A DNA stretch of 55,155 nucleotides from Bacillota bacterium (GCA_023402395.1 JAEYGI010000046.1:1-55155), one strand, 5' to 3'. Counted from the stretch's first letter, positions 8,358-17,158 are shown. Notes: generated by a model not told the origin, from the letters alone. Program-made: numbers and translations.

Positions 8358-8687
8358 TCATACCTTGGCAAAATCCTCGACATTGACCACGAAAATAGTG
8401 GCTCCGCCCACCGTTACCTCGATCGGGTCGGTCATATAATTGTTCAAGGATCGTCCCACCGAGGCCAGCGGAGTGACCAGTTGCTTCCGGGAACGGGCCG
8501 ATTCCTTAATAAATTCGGTCAATTCATGCACCCGCTCATCCTCAACTCCGATCAGCAACGTGGTGTTTCCCTGCCGGAGAAAACCGCCGGTGCTGGCCAG
8601 CTTTGTGGCGGAATAACCGTGTTCGGTCAAAACCCCTAGCAGTTTGTTGGCATCCTGGTCCTGAATCATCGCGATCACCAGTTTCAT
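8358..8687 (-). CDS. darA: Cyclic-di-AMP receptor, DarA/PstA (YaaQ) family
   Basis: PII-like trimeric protein that binds the second messenger c-di-AMP; its output in the cell is not settled. The 109-residue protein fits the family length and shows MKLVIAMIQDQDANKLLGVL at the N-terminus, the STGGFLRQGNTTLLIG core, and the C-terminal GGATIFVVNVEDF strand. It lies between tmk and yaaR as in B. subtilis. The ribosome site GAGGAAGTG lies about ten bases before the ATG. Confidence 0.93.
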   Translation of the reverse strand: MKLVIAMIQDQDANKLLGVLTEHGYSATKLASTGGFLRQGNTTLLIGVEDERVHELTEFIKESARSRKQLVTPLASVGRSLNNYMTDPIEVTVGGATIFVVNVEDFAKV

Positions 8688-8828
8688 CCACCATCACTTC
8701 CTCTTCTTAGTTTCTTCCATCCCGTTACAAACATTATATTAAACCTTACTCGAAGGTCACGGGTAGTCGCAAACGCCACGAGCGGTAAAAGTTTCCCGAT
8801 TTAGCGGGGGCTTTTCGCCGCGCGGCGT

Positions 8829-9482
8829 TTAATCGAGCGCTTCGGGATTCAATCTTTCGAGCACCCGCCGAATAATCTCGGCTTGAACTTCCTCGATAGT
8901 CAACTCGGCTGCAATGAGTACAATGCGCTGGGGTTCCATCCGGGATAACTCCAGATAGCCCCGCCGGACCTGTTCGTAAAAGTTAGCGCCGCGGGATTCG
9001 ATCCGATCCGGTTTGCTCCTGACCGAGTGGCTGCGATGATTGACCCGGAATGAACCCTGCTCTACCTTGACATCCAGCAGAAAGGTGAGATCCGGAGCGA
9101 AGTCGCCCAGCGCTAACCGGTTAATCTCCCGGATCAACTCCAGGCCCCGTCCCAGTCCGAAGCCTTGATACGCGAGGCTGGAATCGACAAACCGCTCGCT
9201 GATGACGATTTTTCCCGCCGCGAGAGCCGGCCGGATCAGGCCGTTCACGTGCTGGGCGCGGGCCGCGGCATACAGCAGCGCCTCGGCCATGGGATCCAAT
9301 TCTTCCTCGGTCGGAGTCAGGATCAGACTCCGCACCGCTTCCGCCAACGGCGTACCCCCCGGTTCCCTGGTCAGAACCGTGTCATAGCCACGACCGGTCA
9401 GATATTCCTTCAATAGCCGGGCTTGGGTCGATTTCCCGCACCCGTCCAAACCTTCCAGGGTAATGAATAACCCGGTCCTCAT
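8829..9482 (-). CDS. tmk: Thymidylate kinase
   Basis: Phosphorylates dTMP to dTDP for DNA synthesis. The 217 residues carry the P-loop EGLDGCGKSTQ near 10-20, the substrate loop TREPGGTPLAEAVR near 38, the SERFVDSSLAYQG segment near 95 and the FLLDV strand near 130. The lid is basic and longer than usual (RVNHRSHSVRSKPDRIE). AAGGAG precedes the ATG. A 141-bp gap without a clear gene separates it from yaaQ downstream. Confidence 0.95.
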   Translation of the reverse strand: MRTGLFITLEGLDGCGKSTQARLLKEYLTGRGYDTVLTREPGGTPLAEAVRSLILTPTEEELDPMAEALLYAAARAQHVNGLIRPALAAGKIVISERFVDSSLAYQGFGLGRGLELIREINRLALGDFAPDLTFLLDVKVEQGSFRVNHRSHSVRSKPDRIESRGANFYEQVRRGYLELSRMEPQRIVLIAAELTIEEVQAEIIRRVLERLNPEALD

Positions 9483-9517
9483 CGGCCGACTCCTTATCTT
9501 TTACGCGTCTTCCACAC

Positions 9518-10933
9518 TCACTCAATCAGCACCGGGATCCGTTCCTGCCGGTCCATTCCGTTCACCCAGCCCCCTTGACGGGCGACCGAGCCCACCCAAG
9601 CAATCTGGTCCGGCCCGATCAATTCGCCGGGAACAAGCGCCGGAATCCCGGGCGGATATGGAGCAATCATGCCGGCCGCGATTCGGCCCCGGGCTTGCGC
9701 CAGGGCCACCCAGTCTCTCCGGCCAAAAGCCGCCTGACGCGGCCGCATCAGCAGCGGAGGAATGACATCCGGGATCGCGGCGGCCTCTTGCGCTAAAGGG
9801 GGAGCCCCCGTCATTAACGCGGCCAACGCGCTATACAATCTCTCCAATTCCTGCGGTTCCTGCCAGGGCGCGGCGATCAAGGTAACTTGACGCGAATCGG
9901 CGTATTCGGCCGCGATCCGGTGATCCCGGCGCAGCCGCTCGGCCATCCAATATCCGGAAATCCTTGACCCAGCCAGCGTTATTTTCCAAGGATCCACCGT
10001 CCTTCCGCCGGTCAAGGCCGCTTTGGAGAGGACGGAGAGGCCGGGGATGGCCCGCAGCCGTTCCTTCCAGCCTAAAATGGCCGTCAGGCGCTCCCGGAAC
10101 AACCGGGCTCCGGTTCCGGCCAGAAACCGGCGGTTGGAATCCAAAGAAGCCAGCAGCAGATAGGACGGGCTCGTGGTCGAAATCAGATCCAACCGTTCCG
10201 CGACCATCGCCTCATCGATCCGGCCGTACCGCAGATGAAGCCAGCCGGTCTGGGTCAGCGAACCGTGCATCTTATGCGCTCCGTGTACCCAGAGATCGGC
10301 GGCCGTATGCGCGTCATACCCCGGCCGGCCGATCCAGCCGAAATGGCCGCCATGAGCCTCGTCAATAAACAAGATCCGCTCCGGCCCGAGCAGCGTCCGA
10401 TACGCCGCGACCGGTCCGGCGATTCCCTGATAGGTCGGGTTGGTGAACACGCCTCCGGCGGCCTCGGGATGATTCTGAACCGACGCTTGCAGCGCCCGTA
10501 AATTGACTCCGGCTGGAATGGACCATTCCGGAAGCTGATCGACCGCCACGAACACCGGATTCAAATCCGCGAGGATTAGCGCCTTGATCACAGAGCTATG
10601 ACAATTTCGGCCGATTAAGACCGTATCTCCCGGCCGGAACGCGCCGGCAATGCCGGCCAGGATTCCTTGGGTGGCGCCCTGAGTCAACAAAAAGCTGCGA
10701 TCGGCCCGAAACAGAGCGGCGGCAAGGTCTTGAGCCTCCTCCATCCCCCGTTGCCAGTCAAACCCGGCGACTTCGGTCAGGTCCAGCCCGGCCCAGTCCG
10801 GATCCTGACACCAGGGTTCCAAGCCGCGGCCTCCCTTGTGACCCGGTGTATGAAACGAAATATTTGATTCATTCCGGTAACGGAGCATCTCCTCCAAAAG
10901 AGGAGCGCGATCCGTAGCTAACTTTTCATTCAT
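9518..10933 (-). CDS. PLP-dependent Orn/Lys/Arg decarboxylase family protein (YaaO-like)
   Basis: Fold-type I PLP enzyme of the ornithine/lysine/arginine decarboxylase family. The 471 residues include SFHTPGHKGGRG near the N-terminus, the cofactor aspartate in FIDEAHGGHFGW near 195, and the Schiff-base lysine in HGAHKMHGSLTQTG near 225; the C-terminal decarboxylase domain contains IAPYPPGIPALVPGE. The length fits YaaO of B. subtilis, which has the same place upstream of tmk. The substrate is uncertain (arginine or lysine are the usual candidates). The ribosome site is weak. Confidence 0.9.
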   Translation of the reverse strand: MNEKLATDRAPLLEEMLRYRNESNISFHTPGHKGGRGLEPWCQDPDWAGLDLTEVAGFDWQRGMEEAQDLAAALFRADRSFLLTQGATQGILAGIAGAFRPGDTVLIGRNCHSSVIKALILADLNPVFVAVDQLPEWSIPAGVNLRALQASVQNHPEAAGGVFTNPTYQGIAGPVAAYRTLLGPERILFIDEAHGGHFGWIGRPGYDAHTAADLWVHGAHKMHGSLTQTGWLHLRYGRIDEAMVAERLDLISTTSPSYLLLASLDSNRRFLAGTGARLFRERLTAILGWKERLRAIPGLSVLSKAALTGGRTVDPWKITLAGSRISGYWMAERLRRDHRIAAEYADSRQVTLIAAPWQEPQELERLYSALAALMTGAPPLAQEAAAIPDVIPPLLMRPRQAAFGRRDWVALAQARGRIAAGMIAPYPPGIPALVPGELIGPDQIAWVGSVARQGGWVNGMDRQERIPVLIE

Positions 10934-11069
10934 CTTTCTAAATTCGACACCCTTTTTTCGCTTCCTCTTTTAAAAAACAACTATTCCCCTAAAGTCGAAT
11001 CCCAAAGCCTTTCAATTGGCCGCTGGGTAACGTCACGGCCGGTTGATATTGACTTCTTGGAAGAAGAAA

Positions 11070-11094
11070 CAAAAAAAGTAGGCCCGTGGCCTAC
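11070..11094 (-). terminator. Terminator at the end of gin
   Basis: On the minus strand GTAGGCC-ACG-GGCCTAC is followed by TTTTTTTG. The stop codon of gin lies in the first arm. Confidence 0.9.
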
Positions 11095-11288
11095 CCTTCC
11101 GTATCGGTGAGATCTATTTTTACTTTTTCCCAAAATGTACGGCAGCGATCAATCCAATGCTGATAATCGATCATCCCTGCTTTCGACCGGACCATCTGGT
11201 CCTCGCATTCGCGGCAAAGATATTGCTCACCGATGGCAAGCCCTTCGGGGCGGAAACCGCCACAACCAAAGCACTCAGGGGAAGACAT
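11091..11288 (-). CDS. gin: Anti-sigma factor Gin (CsfB family)
   Basis: Inhibits the forespore sigma factor sigma-G during sporulation. The 65-residue protein has two CxxC pairs (C6/C9 and C25/C28) forming a zinc hook, then the family-like GLAIGEQYLCRECE and a DYQHWIDRCRTFW helix. Length, cysteine spacing and position just upstream of the yaaO-tmk genes agree with B. subtilis csfB. This is good evidence that the organism makes endospores. Confidence 0.88.
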   Translation of the reverse strand: MSSPECFGCGGFRPEGLAIGEQYLCRECEDQMVRSKAGMIDYQHWIDRCRTFWEKVKIDLTDTEG

Positions 11289-11434
11289 ATTCTTACCTCC
11301 GTGCGTGTTTTCTCCGTCGCCGCGTCAGTTTCGGCTACGATTGAGACCCGATGGCGAGGCGACAAATATTGAAGCATTTCGGCTTGATGTTTAACTCTAT
11401 GCCTGGGCGGCTGTTTCCGTGTCTGTCCTTGTGG

Positions 11435-11701
11435 CTAGATCTGAATCCAATATTTTAAAAGCAACACCGCGCATAACCCCGGAAAGCCCAAAAAACCCAC
11501 CAGCAACGAGTTATAGGGGTTTAAGGGTACTTCAAAATTCCAATGGACCAACAGCAGATTGATGAGATAAATCCCCAAGGCGCCGAGGGCGCCCTGGAAC
11601 AACAGATTGAACAAGACAAACAGCGGCTTCCAGCAGCTCTTCCCCAGCAGGTACAGAAATACCAGCACCGCCAGGTAAGTCAGAATCATCCCGGTCGACA
11701 T
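11435..11701 (-). CDS. bofA: Pro-sigma-K processing inhibitor BofA
   Basis: In B. subtilis this membrane protein of the outer forespore membrane holds back the protease SpoIVFB until the sigma-K checkpoint. The 88 residues contain an N-terminal hydrophobic helix (LTYLAVLVFLYLLG), a second one (LGALGIYLINLLLVHW) and the family ending with NPYNSLLVGFLGFPGL. The start at 11701 follows AAAGGGGGG; the TTG at 11719 would include the ribosome site. It sits in the recR-yaaL-bofA order seen in Bacillus. Confidence 0.9.
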   Translation of the reverse strand: MSTGMILTYLAVLVFLYLLGKSCWKPLFVLFNLLFQGALGALGIYLINLLLVHWNFEVPLNPYNSLLVGFLGFPGLCAVLLLKYWIQI

Positions 11702-11830
11702 CGCGACCCCCCCTTTCAAGAAATTCTATGGGAGGCCGGAATGTTTTAGAAGAGTTGTGATTAACCTAAGCAATTGGCCGCGGTTGTAGACAAAAACTCA
11801 GAGAAACAAGAGATAAAGCCCATCTGCCGT

Positions 11831-12130
11831 TCAGAGCAGCAAGGGTTCGACGTTTAGTCCGTTTTCCTTGGCCTGTTTCAACAGATAGATGTATTTTTTC
11901 TCGGTCGCGCCCAGGTAAAAGACGGCGTGGTCGATCAGGTCCGGGTCGCTGACGCTGTTAAAATACATCCGGGCGTACCGCCATTCCCGGCGGGCGTCCT
12001 CAAGCGATTCCAACAGATCGGGACCGTCATAGCCGCAGAGCGCGTCGTGTCTCCAACGAAACGCCTTACCCAGTTTGATTGCGAATCCGCCAAGCAATCG
12101 CATCCAACGTTGCCATCTGTCGTTCAGCAT
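11831..12130 (-). CDS. yaaL: YaaL family protein (DUF2508)
   Basis: Short protein of unknown function that accompanies recR and bofA in spore-formers. The 99 residues include the family core DLLESLEDARREWRYARMYF and FYLGATEKKYIYLLKQAKE; the N-terminus is basic and helical. AGGTGGAGG lies upstream of the start. Confidence 0.85.
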   Translation of the reverse strand: MLNDRWQRWMRLLGGFAIKLGKAFRWRHDALCGYDGPDLLESLEDARREWRYARMYFNSVSDPDLIDHAVFYLGATEKKYIYLLKQAKENGLNVEPLLL

Positions 12131-12189
12131 GATTCTTCCTCCACCTTTCTGCTAATAGGCAGTATGAACCGGCGGAGGAATTTTTATAC

Positions 12190-12270
12190 ATAATAATTAA
12201 GTTATTGGTTATTGGTTCGTAGTTATTGGTTTTCAGTTCCTAGCTCTTGGTTTAATGATCAATAGCTATG
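12190..12270. repeat. Short direct repeats between yaaL and recR
   Basis: The motif TTATTGGTT occurs about three times in a row with small changes, followed by a related TAGCTCTTGGTTTA. The block is AT-rich and non-coding. No function can be assigned. Confidence 0.5.
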
Positions 12271-12310
12271 ATAGGCTGATATCCCGCTTGTCTATCCGGC
12301 ATCGGGTGGA

Positions 12311-12913
12311 TTATAACTCGGTCCTGCCTTCAAAAGCCTTTCCGAGGGTGATTTCATCGATATATTCCAGGTCGCCGCCCACCGGAAGCCCCCGGGCGAG
12401 CCGGGTGACCCGTAGGCCGAGCGGCCGCAGAATCTTACTGAGATAGAGGGCAGTGGCTTCCCCTTCGATATTCGGGTCGGTGGCGAGAATGATTTCGCGA
12501 ACCCCTTCGCTCCCGACCCGTCCCAATAGTTCCTTGATCCGGAGATCTTCGGGCCCAATCCCTTCCAGCGGCGAGATAGCGCCGCCCAGCACATGATACA
12601 GGCCGCGAAAGACCCGGGTCTTTTCCATGGCCACCACGTCTTTGGGTTCCTCAACCACGCAAATCAGCGCCCGGTCCCGCCCCGCATCCTGGCATACCGG
12701 GCAAGGCGAGGTCTCGGTCAACTGGCCGCAAACGGCGCAAAATCCGATTTTCTGTTTGGCCTCAAGTAAAGTCTCAGCCAACTTTCCGACCTCTTCCCCG
12801 GAAAGGGTCAATACATGAAAAGCCAGGCGCTGGGCGGTACGCGGCCCAATCCCCGGTAATTTGGCCAACTCATGGATGAGCCGGGTCATGGCTTGCGGGT
12901 ATAGAGCGGCCAT
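12311..12913 (-). CDS. recR: Recombination protein RecR
   Basis: Works with RecO and RecF to load RecA on gapped DNA. The 200-residue protein is of standard length: helix-hairpin-helix KLPGIGPRTAQRLAFH near residue 16, a four-cysteine zinc finger (CAVCGQL...CPVC, about 57-72), then a Toprim domain beginning LICVVEEPKDVVAME and containing LGGAISPLEGIGPEDL. It follows ebfC by four bases, the usual dnaX-ebfC-recR operon. Confidence 0.97.
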   Translation of the reverse strand: MAALYPQAMTRLIHELAKLPGIGPRTAQRLAFHVLTLSGEEVGKLAETLLEAKQKIGFCAVCGQLTETSPCPVCQDAGRDRALICVVEEPKDVVAMEKTRVFRGLYHVLGGAISPLEGIGPEDLRIKELLGRVGSEGVREIILATDPNIEGEATALYLSKILRPLGLRVTRLARGLPVGGDLEYIDEITLGKAFEGRTEL

Positions 12914-12917
12914 GGGT

Positions 12918-13241
12918 TCAGAACAAACCCGGCATTCCGGGAATATTTAAATTCCCGGTAACTTTGGCCATTTCCGACGAAGCCATATCCTGGGCTTTTT
13001 TAATTCCTTCGTTTACCGCGGCGGTGATCAGATCCTGCAGCATCTCCAATTCCTCCGGATTGACAACCTCCGGGTCGATCTCGATCTTTCGCAGTTCCAG
13101 CTTGCCGGAGACTTCAACCGTGATCACGCCGCCGCCGGCGGTCGCGGTGACCGTTTTCTGCTCAAGTTCCTGTTGAACCCGGGCCATCTCCGCTTGCATT
13201 TTTTGAATTTGTTTCATGGCTTGTTGCATATTGGGCATCAT
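12918..13241 (-). CDS. ebfC: Nucleoid-associated protein, YbaB/EbfC family
   Basis: Small DNA-binding dimer linked with dnaX and recR. The 107 residues show the family helix MQQAMKQIQKMQAEMARVQQ, the sheet segment GGGVITVEVSGKLELRKIEI and DLITAAVNEGIKKAQ. Its start overlaps the dnaX stop as ATGA, and AAGGAGG lies inside the end of dnaX. Confidence 0.94.
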   Translation of the reverse strand: MMPNMQQAMKQIQKMQAEMARVQQELEQKTVTATAGGGVITVEVSGKLELRKIEIDPEVVNPEELEMLQDLITAAVNEGIKKAQDMASSEMAKVTGNLNIPGMPGLF

Positions 13242-14836
13242 TTATTTTCCTCCTTCGTAACTGGGCGAACTTCACCGCCAAAAAGCGCCATGGCCTTGGC
13301 CAAGGGATCGGGAGCCGCGGGGACCGGTTCCTCCGGTTTGGCTTCAGTTGTCTGACCGGATGCGGGTACGCAATAAATGCTCAGCTTCGAACCGGTGACC
13401 TCCATCAGAACCTCCTCCAGCAGTTCCCGGTTTGGGGGTAACGCCAGATTTTCCAGATGAAACTTTAGGTTGGAGGGCAACTCTACTGTCAACTGCCCTC
13501 CCTCACATTTTACCGGTTTTCCTTCCTGAATTAAAGCCGCCAAAGTCCTTTTGCGCCGTTTGACCGCTTCCATGAAGGCGTTCCACTCCTCAAAAACCCC
13601 CGTGGCGGAACGGGCCGGGATCGGATCCGGAGCGGGATTAGCCGGCGCCATTGACTGCGCTGCCGCAGCCGGCTCACGGCGGGCCGGAGCGGGAATTGAC
13701 GATAAAGGCGGCTTCGGCGCGGCCGCCCCTCCGGCTTGGGCCTGTTGCAGCGCTTGTTCCAGCCGGGCGACCCGTTCCTCCAGATCGTCCCGGCCAAAAT
13801 CGGGACTGGTAATCTTGATCACGGCCAACTCCAACGGCAGCGAGCTTTGCTGGGACCGTTTCACCTCGTTGACAGCGTCGGCCAGAACCTCAATGGTCCG
13901 CGCCAGCCGGGCATATTCCGGCGGCGCGCCGCTGCCATTCTCCACCTCGGCCAGCAGACGGTCGCGGAAAAACGCCACCAAGCCCCGGCCGAACTGGAAC
14001 AGATCTTTGCCGGCCTGATTCACTTCGGCCAGCGTCTGAATGGCTTGCCGGAGATCGCTTTGCAGCAAGGCCGCGGCCATGGCCTCCACCGCCGCCTGGC
14101 CGGTTAGCCCCAGCACGGCCCGGGCGTCCTCCGCCTCCAGCGTTCCCTGGCTGTGCGCCAGCACCTGTTCCAAAAGGCCCAGCGCATCCCGCATTCCGCC
14201 CTCGGCATGCTCGGCGATAAGATTCAACGCTTCTTCGGAATAACCTCCAAGGCCTTCGGCGGCCAGGATCTCCTCCAGCCTTCCATTGATCTCGGCCAGG
14301 GTGAACCGCTTGAAATCAAACCGCTGGCAGCGGGAGAGGATGGTTGCCGGAATCTTGTGAACTTCGGTGGTGGCCAGAATGAACACCACGTGTTTCGGAG
14401 GCTCCTCCAAGGTCTTCAGCAATGCGTTGAAAGCCTCGGTAGTCAACATATGAACTTCATCGATGATATAGATCTTATATTTCCCCTCGGCCGGGGCGAA
14501 ACGGACCTTCTCCCGCAGATCGCGAATCTCATCGATCCCCCGGTTGGAAGCGGCGTCGATCTCAATCACGTCCAAAAAAATTCCGTCATGGATCCGCTCA
14601 CAATTGACGCATTCCCCGCAAGGCTCGGCGCCGTTCGGCCGCAGGCAGTTGAGCGCCTTGGCGAAGATCTTGGCGATGCTGGTCTTGCCCGTGCCGCGCG
14701 GACCGGTAAAAAGATAGGCGTGGGCGACCCGATCGCTTGCCAGGGCGTGGATCAGCGTGGTGACCACGTGCTGCTGTCCGACGAAATCGCTGAACTTCCG
14801 GGGCCGCCAGCGCCGGTATAGGGTCTGATATTCCAT
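13238..14836 (-). CDS. dnaX: DNA polymerase III subunit gamma/tau
   Basis: Clamp-loader ATPase that also bridges polymerase and helicase. The 532 residues have GPRGTGKTSIAKIFAKALNC (Walker A, near 45), a four-cysteine zinc module ending CGECVNC, the Walker B IIDEVHMLT near 120, the LSRCQRFDF arginine-finger motif near 167, and domain III followed by a proline/alanine-rich linker and a short C-terminal tau region. The start at 14836 has GGAGG upstream; 15 further codons are open but have no ribosome site. No slippery A/T run typical of a gamma frameshift was noticed. Confidence 0.96.
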   Translation of the reverse strand: MEYQTLYRRWRPRKFSDFVGQQHVVTTLIHALASDRVAHAYLFTGPRGTGKTSIAKIFAKALNCLRPNGAEPCGECVNCERIHDGIFLDVIEIDAASNRGIDEIRDLREKVRFAPAEGKYKIYIIDEVHMLTTEAFNALLKTLEEPPKHVVFILATTEVHKIPATILSRCQRFDFKRFTLAEINGRLEEILAAEGLGGYSEEALNLIAEHAEGGMRDALGLLEQVLAHSQGTLEAEDARAVLGLTGQAAVEAMAAALLQSDLRQAIQTLAEVNQAGKDLFQFGRGLVAFFRDRLLAEVENGSGAPPEYARLARTIEVLADAVNEVKRSQQSSLPLELAVIKITSPDFGRDDLEERVARLEQALQQAQAGGAAAPKPPLSSIPAPARREPAAAAQSMAPANPAPDPIPARSATGVFEEWNAFMEAVKRRKRTLAALIQEGKPVKCEGGQLTVELPSNLKFHLENLALPPNRELLEEVLMEVTGSKLSIYCVPASGQTTEAKPEEPVPAAPDPLAKAMALFGGEVRPVTKEENK

Positions 14837-15023
14837 GCTGCAATATCCTCCGCGAATGAATCGTCCGGCGGGTTCAAACAAAATTGGCCGGCGAGTCGTC
14901 CTAACTTATTCGCTAAGGAGGCCGAAACTTCCTTTGAAAGTTTGGATGTTTACGATAAGTTCTCCAAAATCATTGGAAGCTCCGATAAACCCCGCCGCAG
15001 GATACGCTGTGGAACGGATAACA
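14837..15023. other. Intergenic region upstream of dnaX
   Basis: No gene is supported. In many Bacillota the signal recognition particle RNA lies beside dnaX, but I do not see its conserved GGAA-tetraloop helix 8 here. Confidence 0.4.
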
Positions 15024-15044
15024 GAAAAACCCCGGAGGGGTTTG
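15024..15044 (-). terminator. Terminator after the prenyltransferase gene
   Basis: AAACCCCTCCGGGGTTTTTC on the minus strand: a 7-bp stem followed by a T run, about 100 bases after the stop codon at 15147. Confidence 0.75.
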
Positions 15045-15146
15045 AATTTGGCACGGTAACTTTTAACGTATTATTCCGCCTATTCATAATGTTAATACAA
15101 GTGGCCAGCCGGGTTCCGGCTTCATCCCGGCTTTTCCATAAACCAG

Positions 15147-16049
15147 TCAATGCTTCAATAATCCGATACATAAAAGCAGCCCGGTGATAAAATGCAGCCC
15201 GATATTGCCGGCGAGCGCCGGGATGATCTCCGGAGCCCGGGTCTTGCCCTGCCAAAGTTTTAAGATGATCCAAACCGCCAACGGGATCGAAAAGTACGAA
15301 ATAAGGATGCTTCCTGGGAAAAAGCCGCCGAAGACCCCGGCCAGAATGACCATGTACGCTAGAACGATAGTGACGAGGTAAATCCAGACGGCCCGGACCC
15401 CTCCTCCGGCCCGGACAATCCAGTTCCGTTTTCCGACCGAACGGTCAGCCTCATAATCGGGAAATTCGTTAAGGATCAGGATCCCCATCACCAGCAGTCC
15501 GACGGGAATTCCGGCAAAGGTCGCCTTCCAGGAGAGCTGATTGGTTTGGAGCAAATAGCTTCCTAAAACGGCCAACGGCCCAAACCCCAAACCTACGGCC
15601 ACTTCTCCCCAACCCCGGCCCATGCCGAACATTCCGGTGGCGCTGTAAGCCACCCCCAGCCCCAAACCGGCAAGCGCCAAAATTAAAATCCATCCGTTCC
15701 AATAGGCAATGGACAATCCGATGGCGGTAATCTGGCCGATCGCATAAGCGACAACCGTGGCCAACAGATAGCTTCGCCGCGGCAGAACGCCGTTTTGAAT
15801 CAAACGGCTGCCGCCGCTGAACGGAGTGAAATCGAAGTTCACCGGATCACTGCCCAACGCGTCGAAATAATCATTGATCAAATTGGCTCCGGCCTGATTG
15901 CCGACCACGATGATCAACGCGGCAATGATCGCCCATAGGTTCACCGGCTGCTCTCCCGCAGCAACCGCGGCTCCGACCAGCACCGCGATGAGCGAAGCGG
16001 AGAAGAACGGGGCCCGTATTGCTTTCAGCCATAAAAAAAATTTTTGCAT
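15147..16049 (-). CDS. menA: UbiA-family prenyltransferase, probably MenA
   Basis: Likely attaches a prenyl chain to 1,4-dihydroxy-2-naphthoate in menaquinone synthesis. The 300-residue protein has about eight to nine hydrophobic helices. The first Asp-rich motif reads NLINDYFDALGSD (near 60-70), followed by FSGGSRLIQNGVLPRRS, both close to MenA; the second motif is in LNEFPDYEADRSVGKRN near 195. AGAGGT precedes the ATG. It follows the ACT-domain gene by 23 bp. Other men genes are not in the window, so the exact substrate is inferred from family resemblance. Confidence 0.82.
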   Translation of the reverse strand: MQKFFLWLKAIRAPFFSASLIAVLVGAAVAAGEQPVNLWAIIAALIIVVGNQAGANLINDYFDALGSDPVNFDFTPFSGGSRLIQNGVLPRRSYLLATVVAYAIGQITAIGLSIAYWNGWILILALAGLGLGVAYSATGMFGMGRGWGEVAVGLGFGPLAVLGSYLLQTNQLSWKATFAGIPVGLLVMGILILNEFPDYEADRSVGKRNWIVRAGGGVRAVWIYLVTIVLAYMVILAGVFGGFFPGSILISYFSIPLAVWIILKLWQGKTRAPEIIPALAGNIGLHFITGLLLCIGLLKH

Positions 16050-16072
16050 TGTCTTTACCTCTGATAATCTGT

Positions 16073-16318
16073 TTAAGGAAAACTCATGGTCTGAACCGAA
16101 ACCCCCGGGATCTCCTCCAGTTCCCGGCGGAATTGCCGGATTCCTTGGTCATCCCCTTCGAATACCAGCGTAATCAAGCCTTTTTCTTTGGAAGGACTGG
16201 GTACCCCCATCCGGCAAATGATATCCGTCCCATGCCGGGTAATCACCTCTTGAACTCCCGGAGCCACCTCGCCCCGGTGGTCGACCAAAATTCCCATAAC
16301 TGTCAAAGGAGCCGCCAT
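16073..16318 (-). CDS. ACT-fold protein, TM1266 (iron-hydrogenase regulator-like) family
   Basis: 81-residue protein resembling the TM1266 family, a NikR C-terminal-like ACT fold often encoded with [FeFe]-hydrogenase maturation genes and named a putative regulator. Visible signatures are VMGILVDHRGEVAPGVQEVI, DIICRMGVPSP and the ending LEEIPGVSVQTMSF. It has no DNA-binding domain. AGAGGTG precedes the ATG. Here it is paired with menA rather than with hydrogenase genes. The function is unproven. Confidence 0.7.
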   Translation of the reverse strand: MAAPLTVMGILVDHRGEVAPGVQEVITRHGTDIICRMGVPSPSKEKGLITLVFEGDDQGIRQFRRELEEIPGVSVQTMSFP

Positions 16319-16648
16319 CGCGCTTCACCTCTGAACGGTATTTTAACCAAAACTTTGCCGGATAATCCCTATCCGCCGAAGAAGAAAAGCCCGCTTTTCA
16401 ATCGCTCGATTCCTGCAACGCGCAGTTCCGCCGGAAGCGAGGACCTTCCGGTCCATTCGAACCGACCGATCCCGAGGATTCTGTCGCCCCAATTGTAGTG
16501 AAACCGGCGGAATCGATATCGGACGCCGGTTTTACTCCCGGACCGCGGCAGGATAATTTAATTTCCGTCACGAATATTGAACCATATCAATTCCTCGATA
16601 CGTCTAAAACGTAACGCGGCCCACCGGCCAATAACACGAAGGAGATGC
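16319..16648. other. Divergent intergenic region
   Basis: This 330-bp gap separates the ACT-domain gene (minus) from the beta-barrel-like gene (plus) and should hold promoters for both. I see no clear sigma-A pair and no riboswitch. Confidence 0.35.
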
Positions 16649-17158
16649 TTGAAATTGAAAAGGTTACTGGTATCGGTATTGGTTCTAGCCCTATTTATCC
16701 TTGGTTCGACCGCCGCCTGGGGATTGAACTCTCCCGAGGTGATTCCCGGAGAGGGCAGCCTTACCCTTCGTTATGCCAACGATTATGGAGTCATCGCCGG
16801 AGGAAGCTACGGATTCGCCGACAAACTGGGGGTGACGGCCGACATTGGCGAGGATGATTTTACCCGGGTCAGCCTGAAATACGGGGTCAGTCCCACTCTC
16901 GCCCTGGAGGCGGGTCTGTTCGGTTCCGGCTCCTCGCGGGCTTTCTTGGGGATCAACGGCGCCGCCGTCATCAGCCAGGACTTGAAAGGCATTCTGCAAC
17001 TGGATCTGTCGGTCGAGGACAATGAGTTGACCTCGCTTTATGAGTTGGGGCTGATTCTGAATCTCGATGACCAGCTCGACCTACGGGGCGGCTTTATCGG
17101 CGAACTTGGCGACGAGTCAACGACCAACCTTCAATTGGGACTCGGCTACCGGTTTTAA
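16649..17158 (+). CDS. Small exported beta-barrel-like protein
   Basis: Unrecognised family. From the TTG at 16649 (169 residues; AAGGAG just upstream, a second TTG at 16655 is equally possible) there is a lysine-rich start, a hydrophobic signal core (LLVSVLVLALFILG) and a likely cleavage after TAAWG. The mature part is a run of short amphipathic strands with alternating hydrophobic and polar residues, glycine turns and the ending LGLGYRF. A terminal phenylalanine after alternating residues is the classic signal of outer-membrane barrels. If correct, the cell has an outer membrane. It could instead be a soluble exported beta protein. Confidence 0.65.
   Translation: MKLKRLLVSVLVLALFILGSTAAWGLNSPEVIPGEGSLTLRYANDYGVIAGGSYGFADKLGVTADIGEDDFTRVSLKYGVSPTLALEAGLFGSGSSRAFLGINGAAVISQDLKGILQLDLSVEDNELTSLYELGLILNLDDQLDLRGGFIGELGDESTTNLQLGLGYRF

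Noticed and set aside
14837..15146. Signal recognition particle RNA next to dnaX
   Set aside because: The expected conserved helix 8 loop sequence is not visible in this gap.
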